A stretch of DNA of 64,000 nt, taken from the NCBI GenBank assembly GCA_964458265.1, contig CAYWIF010000002.1, positions 62,001-126,000 on the forward strand. Direction: 5' to 3'. This DNA comes from JAGVSR01 sp964458265. GTDB taxonomy: Bacteria; Pseudomonadota; Alphaproteobacteria; Rhizobiales; Hyphomicrobiaceae. The notes under the pieces are model-generated. The model searched no databases. It saw only the letters and a list, made by a program, of their open reading frames with translations, and was not told the origin of the DNA. Made by a program: the position numbers and the translations under genes. Of the stretch, positions 25,333 through 34,255 are shown piece after piece (positions within the stretch are counted from its first letter, which is position 1; each line of letters begins with the position of its first letter).

Positions 25333-26010
25333 GTGAAGATTTTTCCGAATAAATTCAGCCTCAACCGCCGCTCAACGCTCGCGCTGGCGATCGCCGCCTC
25401 CGCCGCAATGGGCGCAGCCGCCCAACCGCTCATGGCCCGTCCCGGCGATGGACCCAGCGAAGTTGCCGTCGAAGCGTTGATGAACCAGCCGGAACTGCCC
25501 GATCTTGCCATGGGCAATGCCGACGCGAAGGTAACAATCGTCGAATACGCCTCGATGACCTGTGGTCACTGCAAGCAGTTTCACACCAATGTCCTGCCCG
25601 ACCTCAAGACCAAGTACGTTGACACCGGCAAGGTCCGCCTCGTCTTTCGTGAATTCCCGCTTGATCCCCGCGCCTTTGCCGCCTCCATGCTCGCCCGTTG
25701 CGCGGGCGGCGACAAAACGCTGCCGCTGATCGGGGCTCTGTTCGAAAAGCAAGCGGATTGGGCCCACGTGAAGGAAAACCCGACCCCCAAACTCTTCGAA
25801 ATCGCCAAGCAGGCCGGCTTCACCCAGGAGAGTTTCGATAAGTGTCTGACCGATCAGGCCCTCCTCGATAAATTGACGGCCATTCGCACCCGCGCAGCCG
25901 AAACGTTTGGCGTCAACGCCACACCGACCTTTTACGTCAACGGTAAAAAGCTCACCGAACCGCCGACCCTTGAAGGCTTTGATAAGACCTTGGAACCCCT
26001 GCTGAAATGA
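25333..26010 (+). CDS. Periplasmic DsbA-family thiol oxidoreductase
   Basis: 225 residues. GTG 25333 was chosen because it follows CAGGAG and begins a signal-like segment (basic start, then STLALAIAASAAMGAAA). The thioredoxin fold with helical insert carries the active site CGHC (SMTCGHCKQFH) and the cis-proline in ATPTFYVNG. It probably oxidises or isomerises cysteines in exported proteins. Its last codon overlaps the ATG of the next gene (ATGA), so the pair is translationally coupled. Confidence 0.88.
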   Translation: MKIFPNKFSLNRRSTLALAIAASAAMGAAAQPLMARPGDGPSEVAVEALMNQPELPDLAMGNADAKVTIVEYASMTCGHCKQFHTNVLPDLKTKYVDTGKVRLVFREFPLDPRAFAASMLARCAGGDKTLPLIGALFEKQADWAHVKENPTPKLFEIAKQAGFTQESFDKCLTDQALLDKLTAIRTRAAETFGVNATPTFYVNGKKLTEPPTLEGFDKTLEPLLK

Positions 26011-26804
26011 GCCTGCGCACGGCACGAGGCCCCTTTCTGACGATCCTCGTGCCGCTTGCCGCGGCGCTCAGTGTTGCGGCCTGCTCCAACTCCGGCGCTC
26101 CCTCTATTGGCGGCACGTCCGCAGGTCCCGGCGGCGTCACGGGCGACGGTCCCGCCGGTTACAATCCACTGACCGACACGCCCGACCCCACTGCCGGCGC
26201 TCGCCAGATCATTCAAAATCCAACTCTGGCGGATGTGCAGGCGACCGGCCCCGACCTGCCGGAAATGGTTCTCGGCCGCGCCGAGGCTCCGGTCACCGTC
26301 ATCAAGTATATGTCACTCACCTGTCCTCACTGCCGCGCCTTCCACCGCGACGTGTTTCCACAACTGAAGCGCGAGTACATCGACACCGGCAAAATCCGCT
26401 TTGTTTTGCGCGAATTCCCGATCGGCAAGACTTCGGGCACCGCGACCATCGCGCTGCGCTGCGCCGCACCGGCCAAGTATTTTGAACTTTACGGCAAGTA
26501 TCTGGAACAACAGGCCTCCTGGGTCTCCCAGGACGTCCGGCCGGACGCCATCTTCGCCGTTGCGCAACAGGTGGGGATGACCCGTCCGGAGTTCGATCGG
26601 TGCTTGCAGAATCAGGCCATGATCGACGGGTTGAAGCGCGTGAAAGACCGCGGCCGCACGCTGGGTATCATCGGCACGCCGAATTTCTTCATCCAGAACC
26701 AACTGGTGAAGAGCACGCTGACGATGGCCGAGCTGCGCAGCATGGTCGATCCGCTTTTGAGTGGAAAGCCGGCCGCCACGGCGAACGCGGTGCCCGCGCG
26801 CTAG
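26007..26804 (+). CDS. DsbA-family thiol oxidoreductase, putative lipoprotein
   Basis: 265 residues beginning with a lipoprotein-type signal: hydrophobic LTILVPLAAALS followed by VAAC at about residue 27. A disordered Gly/Pro-rich linker of about 50 residues leads to a thioredoxin domain with active site CPHC (SLTCPHCRAFH) and cis-proline GTPNFFI. The dipeptide differs from the upstream paralogue (GH), so redox potential and partner probably differ. ATG 26007 overlaps the previous stop. smc follows after 75 bp. Confidence 0.87.
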   Translation: MSLRTARGPFLTILVPLAAALSVAACSNSGAPSIGGTSAGPGGVTGDGPAGYNPLTDTPDPTAGARQIIQNPTLADVQATGPDLPEMVLGRAEAPVTVIKYMSLTCPHCRAFHRDVFPQLKREYIDTGKIRFVLREFPIGKTSGTATIALRCAAPAKYFELYGKYLEQQASWVSQDVRPDAIFAVAQQVGMTRPEFDRCLQNQAMIDGLKRVKDRGRTLGIIGTPNFFIQNQLVKSTLTMAELRSMVDPLLSGKPAATANAVPAR

Positions 26805-26879
26805 CGTTTTCGAGCGTTTGGGATCTGTGGACCCCGCTTCTATTTTTCAGTCGCTTGTCTATCCGAGAACCGTGCTTGC

Positions 26880-29800
26880 ATGAAGATCAACCGCCTGAGG
26901 CTCTTGGGCTTCAAATCGTTCGTTGAACCGACCGACCTCGTCATTGAGGCCGGCTTGACCGGCGTCGTCGGACCCAACGGCTGCGGCAAATCCAATCTTC
27001 TCGAAGCGCTGCGGTGGGTCATGGGCGAGACCTCGCACAAGTCCATGCGCGCCGCCGCCATGGACGACGTCATCTTTTCAGGCACTAACGCACGTCCCGC
27101 GCGCAACTCGGCCGAAGTCACGATTTTTCTCGACAATAAAGAGCGGCTTGCACCGGCCGAATTCAACGATCACGACATCATCGAGATCACGCGCCGCATT
27201 GAGCGCGAAGCGGGCTCCGCCTATCGCATCAACGGCAAGGAATCCCGCGCCCGCGATGTTAAAATCCTGTTCGAAGACGCCGCAACCGGTGCGCGCTCGC
27301 CGGCTCTCGTTCGCCAGGGCCAAATAGCCGAAATCGTCAACGCCAAGCCCGAACAGCGCCGCCGCGTGCTCGAAGATGCCGCTGGCATCGCCGGCCTGCA
27401 CAGCCGCCGTCACGAAGCCGAGCTTCGGCTGAAGGCTGCCGAAAACAATCTGGCACGCCTCGGCGACATCATGGGCGGCCTCACCTCGCAGATCGAAAGC
27501 CTGAAACGCCAGGCACGTCAGGCACGCCGGTACAAGGAACTCTCCACCGAAATCCGCCGCACCGAAGCCCTCGTCTTCCATCTCTCGTGGGCCGAAGCGC
27601 AGGCGCTCGTCGATCTGGAAGAAAAAAACCTTGCCGACGCCACCCAGCGTCTCGGCACCGCCACGCAATCCGAAGCCCAGTTGCTGCGCGCTGAAGCCGA
27701 ACGCGCCGATCAATTGCCGCCGCTCCGCGAAATCGAGGCCGCCAAAGGCGCCGCCTTGGGCCGCTTGAAAATCGAACAGGAAACCTTCGAGAAGGAGGCC
27801 GAACGGGCCCGCCAACGCACCAACGAACTCACCAATCGCCAGACCCAACTGGAAAAGGACATCGCGCGCGAGACGCACGCCGTTGCCGAGGCCCGCGACG
27901 TGCTGGCCCGCCTTGATAAGGATCTTGCCGCCCTCGTCGAGAACGAGAATGGCGCCGCCGCCGCCGAACAGCAGGCCGCCACCGAGCTGGCTACGCTCGA
28001 GACGAAACTCGACGCCGCCGAAAAATCTCTCGCCGACATCACGCACCGCGCCGCCGAGCAGCGCGCCCGCCGCCGTGCCCTCGAAACCGCCATCGCCGAG
28101 CGGCGCGACGCGATCCTGCGCCTTGAGAAGCAGGCCGTCGCACTCGATCACCAGATGCGGGAAATTCAAGGCCGCGCGCCCGATGTCGTCGAGCTTCAGA
28201 CCACGACGGAAAAAGGTCAGCTTCTGACCGACCGCTCCGCGCGCCTGGAACGTGAGATCCACGACGCCGAGGAGCGCGTCTCCGCAGCGCTCGATGCTGC
28301 CAACGCACACCGCGACGAAGCCGCCTCCGCGCGCCTGCTCCTCTCTACGCTTAGAACCGAGCGCGAAACCCTCGCCAAGCTGCTGATCCCCGTCCGCGAC
28401 GACGACCTGCCGCCCATCGTCGATTCCATCTCCGTAACGCCGGGCTACGAAGCGGCTCTTGGCGCTGCGTTGGGTGAAGATTTGACGGCTCCGATTGCCG
28501 AGGACACGCCCGTCCATTGGCGTCTCTTGCACATCGATTCCACGATCGACGCCGCACTGCCCCGAGGTGCCGAGCCCCTCAGCCGCTACGTTGATGCCCC
28601 GCCCGAACTCCAGCGCCGCCTTTCGCAGATCGGTGTCGTCACGCAAGATAACGGCCCAACCATTCAAAAGCACCTCGCCGCCGGCCAGCGCCTTGTCAGC
28701 GTCGAAGGCGACCTGTGGCGGTGGGACGGATACGTCGCGGCCAGCGGCGGTGCGACGCTCGCCGCCCAGCGCTTGGCCGAGCGCAATCGCATGGCCGAAA
28801 TCGAAGACCGCGAGATCGCCGCCCGTGCCGCCGCCAGTTCGCTGCTCGACGCCGAAACGAATGCCGCCGAAGCCCACGCCAGAGCTCAGCATGAAGAGCG
28901 CGTGCTGCGTGCGGAATGGCGCAAGACGCAAGGCGAACTGGGCGAAACCCGTAACCGCCTGACCATCATCGAGAAGCAGGCACGGGAAACGGAAGCCAAG
29001 CTCGCTGCTGTCGCGGAAGCAAAGGAGCGCCTCGCCGCCGAGTTCGCCGAAGCCCGGTCCCGCCTCGCCGCAACGGAAACCGAGCGCACTGAGGAAGAAA
29101 AGTCCGAAAATCTCGAACCTCTCGCCAACGCCGCCCACGAGACGGCCCAATCGGCCCGGCGTGCAGCCGGCGAAGCGCGCGGCAAGCTGCAGGCGCTCCG
29201 CCGCGAACGCCAGCTCAACAGCGAACGTTTGTCGTCGTCCCGCACCGACCGCGACCGCTGGTCCACCCGGCTGCAAGGCGCCGAACAGCAAATCAAGAGT
29301 CTCGAGGAGCGTCTGGCGGAAACCAGCGCCGAACTGGAGACCATGTCCGGCCTTCCGGAAAAAATCGCCGAGCGCCGCAGTGCCATCCTTTCCGCCATTG
29401 GTGCTGCCGAGAGCGACCGTCAGTCCGCCGCTGACCACCTCGCTGCTGCGGACACCGCACTTCGCGAAGCCGTCCAGGCACTGCGCACAGCCCAATCGCA
29501 AGTCTCCGAGGCCCGCGAAGGCCGCGCCCGCTGCGAAACGCGGCTCGAAAATGCCCGCGCCCGCCGCCAGGAAGAGGCCCGCCGCATTCGCGAGACGTTC
29601 GAGGTTGCGCCGGAAGACTGTCTGAAGCTGGCCGGTGTCGAACCAGGCACGGCACTTCCGGCCTTGATCGACATTGATCGCCAGCTCCAGCGCGTGAAGG
29701 GCGATCGTGAACGCCTCGGCGGCGTCAATCTTCAGGCCGACGACGAGTTGACGGTCCTGCTTGAGCAGATCACCTCGATGGAAACCGAAAAAGCCGACGT

Positions 29801-30344
29801 CGAACAGGCGATCGCCAAGCTCCGCGCCGCGATCGGCCAGTTGAACCGCGAGGGCAAGAAGCGGCTCGACGAGGCGTTCGTGACCGTCAATGGGCATTTC
29901 CAGCGCCTGTTCACGACGCTCTTTGGCGGCGGTGAAGCCCGGCTGGAAATCGTGGAATCGGAAGAAGACCCGCTCGAAGGCGGTCTCGAAATTATTGCCA
30001 AGCCGCCCGGCAAGAAGCCGGCGACGCTGTCGCTGCTCTCCGGCGGCGAACAGACATTGACGGCCTTGTCCCTGATTTTCGCGGTTTTCCTGACCAACCC
30101 GTCGCCGATTTGCGTTCTCGACGAGGTCGACGCCCCGTTGGACGATGCCAACGTCGACCGCTTCTGTACACTGATGGAAAAGATGGCGTCCGAGACCGAT
30201 ACCCGGTTCCTGGTCATTACCCACCATCCGATGACCATGGCTCGCATGAACCGGCTGTTCGGCGTCACCATGGCCGAACGCGGCATTTCTCAGCTCGTCT
30301 CGGTGGACCTCGAAACCGCCCGCTCCTTCCGCGAGGCGGTCTAG
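26880..30344 (+). CDS. smc: Chromosome segregation ATPase SMC
   Basis: 1154 residues, the full length of a bacterial SMC. An ABC-type head half (Walker A GPNGCGKSN at about 31-39), long coiled coil rich in Ala/Glu/Arg, a hinge near residues 490-620 (VDSISVTPGYEAALGAALGED), the returning coiled coil, and the second head half with signature LLSGGEQTLTAL near 1052 and Walker B ICVLDEVDAPLDDAN. It organises and segregates replicated chromosomes with ScpA/ScpB, which are not in this window. The stop comes 3 bp before the N gap, so the gene itself appears complete. Confidence 0.97.
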   Translation: MKINRLRLLGFKSFVEPTDLVIEAGLTGVVGPNGCGKSNLLEALRWVMGETSHKSMRAAAMDDVIFSGTNARPARNSAEVTIFLDNKERLAPAEFNDHDIIEITRRIEREAGSAYRINGKESRARDVKILFEDAATGARSPALVRQGQIAEIVNAKPEQRRRVLEDAAGIAGLHSRRHEAELRLKAAENNLARLGDIMGGLTSQIESLKRQARQARRYKELSTEIRRTEALVFHLSWAEAQALVDLEEKNLADATQRLGTATQSEAQLLRAEAERADQLPPLREIEAAKGAALGRLKIEQETFEKEAERARQRTNELTNRQTQLEKDIARETHAVAEARDVLARLDKDLAALVENENGAAAAEQQAATELATLETKLDAAEKSLADITHRAAEQRARRRALETAIAERRDAILRLEKQAVALDHQMREIQGRAPDVVELQTTTEKGQLLTDRSARLEREIHDAEERVSAALDAANAHRDEAASARLLLSTLRTERETLAKLLIPVRDDDLPPIVDSISVTPGYEAALGAALGEDLTAPIAEDTPVHWRLLHIDSTIDAALPRGAEPLSRYVDAPPELQRRLSQIGVVTQDNGPTIQKHLAAGQRLVSVEGDLWRWDGYVAASGGATLAAQRLAERNRMAEIEDREIAARAAASSLLDAETNAAEAHARAQHEERVLRAEWRKTQGELGETRNRLTIIEKQARETEAKLAAVAEAKERLAAEFAEARSRLAATETERTEEEKSENLEPLANAAHETAQSARRAAGEARGKLQALRRERQLNSERLSSSRTDRDRWSTRLQGAEQQIKSLEERLAETSAELETMSGLPEKIAERRSAILSAIGAAESDRQSAADHLAAADTALREAVQALRTAQSQVSEAREGRARCETRLENARARRQEEARRIRETFEVAPEDCLKLAGVEPGTALPALIDIDRQLQRVKGDRERLGGVNLQADDELTVLLEQITSMETEKADVEQAIAKLRAAIGQLNREGKKRLDEAFVTVNGHFQRLFTTLFGGGEARLEIVESEEDPLEGGLEIIAKPPGKKPATLSLLSGGEQTLTALSLIFAVFLTNPSPICVLDEVDAPLDDANVDRFCTLMEKMASETDTRFLVITHHPMTMARMNRLFGVTMAERGISQLVSVDLETARSFREAV

Positions 30345-30347
30345 CCC

Positions 30348-30447
30348 NNNNNNNNNNNNNNNNNNNNNNNNNNNNNNNNNNNNNNNNNNNNNNNNNNNNN
30401 NNNNNNNNNNNNNNNNNNNNNNNNNNNNNNNNNNNNNNNNNNNNNNN
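30348..30447. other. Assembly gap of exactly 100 N
   Basis: A run of 100 undetermined bases, the conventional size for a scaffold gap of unknown length. Sequence on either side may not be adjacent in the genome. Confidence 0.98.
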
Positions 30448-30524
30448 GGAGTCGGAAGCGACAAACAAGACTGACTGCGCGGTTTCGCCATACCCTCCCA
30501 TCAAGAGGCCGCAGCCGCCCTTTC

Positions 30525-30553
30525 TTGACACCCCCTGGGGTCGCTCATATGGT
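30525..30553 (+). promoter_or_regulatory. Candidate housekeeping promoter of the atp operon
   Basis: TTGACA (30525-30530), 17 bases, TATGGT (30548-30553), about 50 bp before atpI. Perfect -35 and optimal spacing; -10 matches four of six consensus bases. Confidence 0.55.
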
Positions 30554-30605
30554 GCGGCGCGCTCGAAAACCTCGGTGTTTTCGGCGGTTTCCCGAGAGGA
30601 ATCGG

Positions 30606-31019
30606 ATGCCGGACCCAGACCGTGGGGCTCCCCCTGAAAAGGGACATTTGAGCCCCGACGATATTGCTGAGTTCAAGCGCCGCGCTTCTGAGCTGGGCAC
30701 GCAGATCGACAGTGTCCAGGCCGAGAAACAGGCCGAAATTGAGGAACAGCAGGACCGGGCCAACCGCTCGCGCGGCATGGCCTATGGGTTGAGGATGTCG
30801 ACGGAACTTGTCGCCGCCATCCTGGTCGGCGGGTTCATCGGCTACATGCTCGATACCTGGCTCGGCACCCTGCCGTGGCTGTCCCTCGTGTTCATCATGT
30901 TGGGTTTCAGTGCAGGCGTCCTCAACATTCTGAGGACCTTCAAGCGGATGCAATCCGAGATTGAAGCCGAAAAGGGCTTCCATGTCGGCAAATCCGTTTC
31001 CGACGACGACGACCGATAA
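30606..31019 (+). CDS. atpI: ATP synthase protein I (AtpI)
   Basis: 137 residues. ATG 30606 follows GAGAGGA. A hydrophilic N-terminus with a short helix (IAEFKRRASELGTQ) precedes two membrane segments (about 60-80: ELVAAILVGGFIGYMLDT; about 86-108: LSLVFIMLGFSAGVLNIL). AtpI-like proteins assist assembly of the c-ring and precede atpB in most alphaproteobacteria. First gene of the F0 operon. Confidence 0.88.
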   Translation: MPDPDRGAPPEKGHLSPDDIAEFKRRASELGTQIDSVQAEKQAEIEEQQDRANRSRGMAYGLRMSTELVAAILVGGFIGYMLDTWLGTLPWLSLVFIMLGFSAGVLNILRTFKRMQSEIEAEKGFHVGKSVSDDDDR

Positions 31020-31045
31020 ACGACTGCGAGAACCGGGGTAGGGAC

Positions 31046-31825
31046 GTGGCAGCAGAACACGGGGCACAGGGCGGCGGTATGCCGGACCCCATCTATCAGT
31101 TCGAGGTGAAGCGCCTCATTCCGCTCGATGTCTTCGGCATCGACGCCACCTTCACCAATTCGGCGCTGTTCATGGTCGCGGGCGTCCTGCTCTCGTTCGG
31201 CCTGCTGATGTACGCCTCGCGTGGCCGCTCGCTCGTGCCGAGCCGCCTGCAGTCGGTCGCCGAAAGCCTCTACGAGTTTGTCGCCGGCATGGTTCGCGAC
31301 AGCATGGGCGAGCAGGGCATGAAGTTCTTCCCGCTCATCTTCACGTTCTTCATGTTCATCTTGACCTTGAACATGCTTGGCATGGTGCCGGGCTTCTTCA
31401 CCGTCACGAGCCAGCTTTGGGTCACCGCCGCGCTCGCGCTCATGGTCTTCGTGATCGTCATCGTTGTCGGCTTCGCCAAAAATGGCCTGGGCTTCTTGAG
31501 GCTGTTCGTGCCGGAGGGCGTGCCGATCTACGTACTTCCCCTGGTATCGCTCATCGAAGTGATTTCGTTCTTCTCGCGCCCGCTCAGCCACTCGCTGCGT
31601 CTTTTCGCCAACATGCTGGCCGGCCACATCACGCTCAAGGTCTTCGCCGGCTTCATCATCATGCTGCTTGGCGCCGGCGGCGCGGCATCTGCGATCGCCC
31701 CCTTGCCGCTGCTCGCGGTTCTGGGCATTACCGCCCTCGAGTTCCTCGTCGCATTCCTGCAGGCCTACGTCTTCACGATGTTGACCTGCATGTACTTGAA
31801 CGACGCACTGCATCCGGGCCACTGA
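31046..31825 (+). CDS. atpB: ATP synthase F0 subunit a
   Basis: A 259-residue membrane protein from a GTG start with ribosome site GGGGTAGGG. It forms the proton half-channels against the c-ring. The essential arginine lies near residue 184 in SHSLRLFANMLAGH, and the last helix has LEFLVAFLQAYVFTMLTCMYLNDA. Followed by atpE after 55 bp. Confidence 0.95.
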   Translation: MAAEHGAQGGGMPDPIYQFEVKRLIPLDVFGIDATFTNSALFMVAGVLLSFGLLMYASRGRSLVPSRLQSVAESLYEFVAGMVRDSMGEQGMKFFPLIFTFFMFILTLNMLGMVPGFFTVTSQLWVTAALALMVFVIVIVVGFAKNGLGFLRLFVPEGVPIYVLPLVSLIEVISFFSRPLSHSLRLFANMLAGHITLKVFAGFIIMLLGAGGAASAIAPLPLLAVLGITALEFLVAFLQAYVFTMLTCMYLNDALHPGH

Positions 31826-31880
31826 CGCCGCGGTTGCAGCGCACGACCACCAACACACGATCAACCTTAGGGAGAGAGTT

Positions 31881-32105
31881 ATGGATCCTCAGTCGGCTAA
31901 GTTCATCGGTGCGGGCATTGCCGCCCTCGGCATCGGCGTCGCAGCCATCGGCGTCGGCAACCTTTTCGGTCAGTTCCTCCAGGGAGCGCTCCGCAATCCT
32001 TCGGCTGCTGATGGCCAGTTCGGCCGCCTCATCTTCGGCTTCGCCGTGACGGAAGCACTGGGCATCTTCGCCCTCGTCGTCGCGTTCCTGCTGCTGTTCA
32101 CCTGA
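31881..32105 (+). CDS. atpE: ATP synthase F0 subunit c
   Basis: A 74-residue hairpin of two membrane helices: helix 1 is glycine-patterned (GAGIAALGIGVAAIGVG), the polar loop is RNPSAADGQ, and helix 2 carries the proton-binding E58 (FGFAVTEALGIFALVV). About ten or more copies form the rotor ring. Strong ribosome site AGGGAGAGAG 4 nt before ATG, and stable hairpins after the gene, both in keeping with a need for more copies than the neighbouring subunits. Confidence 0.96.
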   Translation: MDPQSAKFIGAGIAALGIGVAAIGVGNLFGQFLQGALRNPSAADGQFGRLIFGFAVTEALGIFALVVAFLLLFT

Positions 32106-32183
32106 TTGGTGCAGTTGCGGCAGCGGAGTTGACGGGAAGCGTAGAAATTCCTGGTCGCTCTCTTGTCCCATGGGTTGTCCTGC

Positions 32184-32248
32184 GGACCGGCTTTATTGCC
32201 GGTCCGTCCGGCTCCCTGAAATTCTAGAATGGCCCGCCTTTTCGGGCC
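32184..32248 (+). promoter_or_regulatory. Two intercistronic hairpins between atpE and atpF'
   Basis: GGACCGGC/GCCGGTCC with loop TTTATT (32184-32205) and GGCCCG/CGGGCC with loop CCTTTT (32231-32248). Neither is followed by a T-tract, so they are more likely RNA stability or processing elements than terminators. Confidence 0.5.
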
Positions 32249-32272
32249 GGTGATCTCAGCAAGGCCGAGACA

Positions 32273-32818
32273 ATGACCGAGCCCGTCACCACGGGAACCG
32301 AAGTCCCGCAAGGCGGCACCGCCAACAAGGTGTTTCCGCCGCTCGACCCATCGACGTTGTCGCCCCAGCTCGTCTGGCTCGCGATCACGTTCGTGGCGCT
32401 TTACTTCCTCTTAAAGAAGATCGCCATTCCGCGCATCGGCGGCGTCATCGAAGAGCGCCAGAACCGCATCCAGCGCGACATCGATGCGGCCGAACGCCTG
32501 AAGGACGAAGTTGATGCGGCCATGAGGGCCTACGAGAAGTCGCTGGCGGACGCCCGCGGCAACGCGACATCGATCGCCCGCGAGACGCGCGACAAGCTCA
32601 CCTCGGAAGTCGACCGCGAGCGAGCCGGCGTCGAAACGGCAATTTCCAAAAAGCTGACGGAAGCCGAAGCCCGCATCTCTGAAACGAAGCGCAAGGCTCT
32701 TTCGAGCGTCGGCGAAATCGCTTCCGACATTGCCGGACCCGTCGTCAAGCAACTGACCGGCAAGGATGTGAGCGCCGACGAAGTGAAGCGCGCGCTGAAC
32801 ACCGGCGCCGGGGAGTAA
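32273..32818 (+). CDS. ATP synthase F0 subunit b'
   Basis: 181 residues: a short Thr/Gly-rich start, one membrane segment (about 32-53, LVWLAITFVALYFLL), then a long charged coiled coil (RQNRIQRDIDAAERLKDEVD and on). This is the b' half of the split stator stalk found in alphaproteobacteria and photosynthetic organisms. Ribosome site AAGGCCGAG. Five bases separate it from atpF. Confidence 0.9.
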   Translation: MTEPVTTGTEVPQGGTANKVFPPLDPSTLSPQLVWLAITFVALYFLLKKIAIPRIGGVIEERQNRIQRDIDAAERLKDEVDAAMRAYEKSLADARGNATSIARETRDKLTSEVDRERAGVETAISKKLTEAEARISETKRKALSSVGEIASDIAGPVVKQLTGKDVSADEVKRALNTGAGE

Positions 32819-32823
32819 TCACC

Positions 32824-33342
32824 ATGACCAGCTACATCGTGATGGCCAACCTCCTCGACCCCGGCGACACCTACTTCTGGACCGCGCTTGCTCTGCTGGG
32901 GTTCTTCGCAATTCTCATCTACTTCAAGGTCCCCGACAGCGTCGGCAAATCGCTCGATGCCCGCGCCGAGGCGATCCGCAAAGACCTGGATGATGCCCGC
33001 CGCATGCGTGAAGAAGCCCAGCAACTGCTGGCCGACTATCATCGCCGCAGCAAGGAAGCTGAAGAAGAGGCCAAGGAAATCGTCGCCGCCGCCAAGCGTG
33101 AGGCTGAGACGCTGGCCAGCGAAACGCGCAAGACGCTCGCCGAAACCTTGGAACGCAGGACGAAGGCTGCGGAAGAGAAAATTGCCCGTGCCGAAGCCCA
33201 GGCCGTCAGCGAGGTTCGCTCCGCTGCCGTCGATGTGGCTCTTGTAACGGCCGAGAAGATCATGCGCGCGAAAGTCACCGGCTCGGAAGCCGACGCGATC
33301 ATTGAAAGCAGCATCAGCGATTTGAAGGGCCGCCTCAACTGA
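32824..33342 (+). CDS. atpF: ATP synthase F0 subunit b
   Basis: 172 residues: a membrane segment at about 17-38 (YFWTALALLGFFAILIYFKV), the conserved region VPDSVGKSLDARAEAIRKDL, and a long Ala/Glu/Lys coiled coil reaching to F1. It pairs with b' as the peripheral stalk. Last gene of the F0 operon; a strong terminator follows, and the F1 genes are not here. Confidence 0.93.
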   Translation: MTSYIVMANLLDPGDTYFWTALALLGFFAILIYFKVPDSVGKSLDARAEAIRKDLDDARRMREEAQQLLADYHRRSKEAEEEAKEIVAAAKREAETLASETRKTLAETLERRTKAAEEKIARAEAQAVSEVRSAAVDVALVTAEKIMRAKVTGSEADAIIESSISDLKGRLN

Positions 33343-33366
33343 CGGCGGCGCAACTCAAGAAACGAA

Positions 33367-33393
33367 GAAGGCCGGGTTCGCCCGGCCTTTTTT
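33367..33393 (+). terminator. Intrinsic terminator of the F0 operon
   Basis: AAGGCCGGG/CCCGGCCTT with a TTCG tetraloop, followed by a T run. It begins 25 bp after atpF. Confidence 0.9.
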
Positions 33394-33424
33394 GTTGCGG
33401 ATTTGCTTGTGGCCTTCGCGCCGC

Positions 33425-34078
33425 TCAGCCGGCGCCAGGCACCGCACGATCGAATGCGACGAAAACCTGATAATCGCCGGGCCGCGACCCTTCCGGAATA
33501 TCGAATGTCACGGTGCGCACCGCCGAAAAATATCCGATCGGATTGTCCAGGCTGACATTCACGTCGACCGTCATCTTGTCATTGGTCAGCCGGGCGCGCT
33601 TCTCGTCCGTGACAAACACCGACACCGGCAGCGTCACCGGTCCAGGCCGGCCTTTCGGGCCAAGCAGGATCCGGCCGGAAAATCCATATTTCACCGTCAC
33701 GCGACCGGGCTCGATCGCACACTCCCGCGCCGTCTTGGTAATCTCGCCGCGATGCATCACCGCCATGCCATCACCGACACGGCCTTGCTCGTAGATCGTT
33801 ACGAAATTATCGCGCGGCCATGTCAGGAATTTCGGACACCCCGCAGCAACTTCGATGCCGCCCGTCGACAACCCCGCGTCGCCGCTCTGCGCGGCGGAAA
33901 GCAGTTGCGCTTCGCTGACGGCGCTCGTTTCGGACTTTTCCGAGGTCCCGCCCATGATGCCTGAGCCGAGGCCGGACGTAATGGAAGACAGGCCGCATCC
34001 GCCCAGAAGGCTAACTGCCCACAGCGACGCAACGAGCTTGAAAGCCCGATGCACAGCCACAGGGATCGATTGCGTCAT
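33425..34078 (-). CDS. Putative lipoprotein of unknown function
   Basis: 217 residues. ATG 34078 begins a lipoprotein signal (VASLWAVSLLGGC, Cys at about residue 27); the frame is open 65 codons further upstream but without a signal. The linker is Gly/Ser-rich, the C-terminal 130 residues form a beta-rich domain (VTVKYGFSGRILLG, VTLPVSVFVTD, NPIGYFSAVRTVTFDIPEG). I do not recognise a named family; conserved lipoproteins of this shape occur in Hyphomicrobiales. It converges with the atp operon and diverges from ispH. Confidence 0.6.
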   Translation of the reverse strand: MTQSIPVAVHRAFKLVASLWAVSLLGGCGLSSITSGLGSGIMGGTSEKSETSAVSEAQLLSAAQSGDAGLSTGGIEVAAGCPKFLTWPRDNFVTIYEQGRVGDGMAVMHRGEITKTARECAIEPGRVTVKYGFSGRILLGPKGRPGPVTLPVSVFVTDEKRARLTNDKMTVDVNVSLDNPIGYFSAVRTVTFDIPEGSRPGDYQVFVAFDRAVPGAG

Positions 34079-34255
34079 TGCGTGCCCATCCGCATAATGA
34101 AGCCGCGATCGGTACCACGCCGCTCCAGCGGCCCGGAAGCCGCCGTCGCCACGGTCCCGGCCGCGTTGTGATTCGAACTGTACCACCCCGCCGTCAGCCG
34201 GGACAATTCCGTAACGGCGTCCGTCCGCCACTGACGAACCAGGATTTTGAAGTCG

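Noticed and set aside
27078..30491. Very long open frame (about 1100 codons) on the minus strand through smc
   Set aside because: It mirrors the smc gene, crosses the N gap, and has Gly/Arg/Phe-rich composition typical of the antisense of high-GC coding DNA. smc itself is unambiguous.
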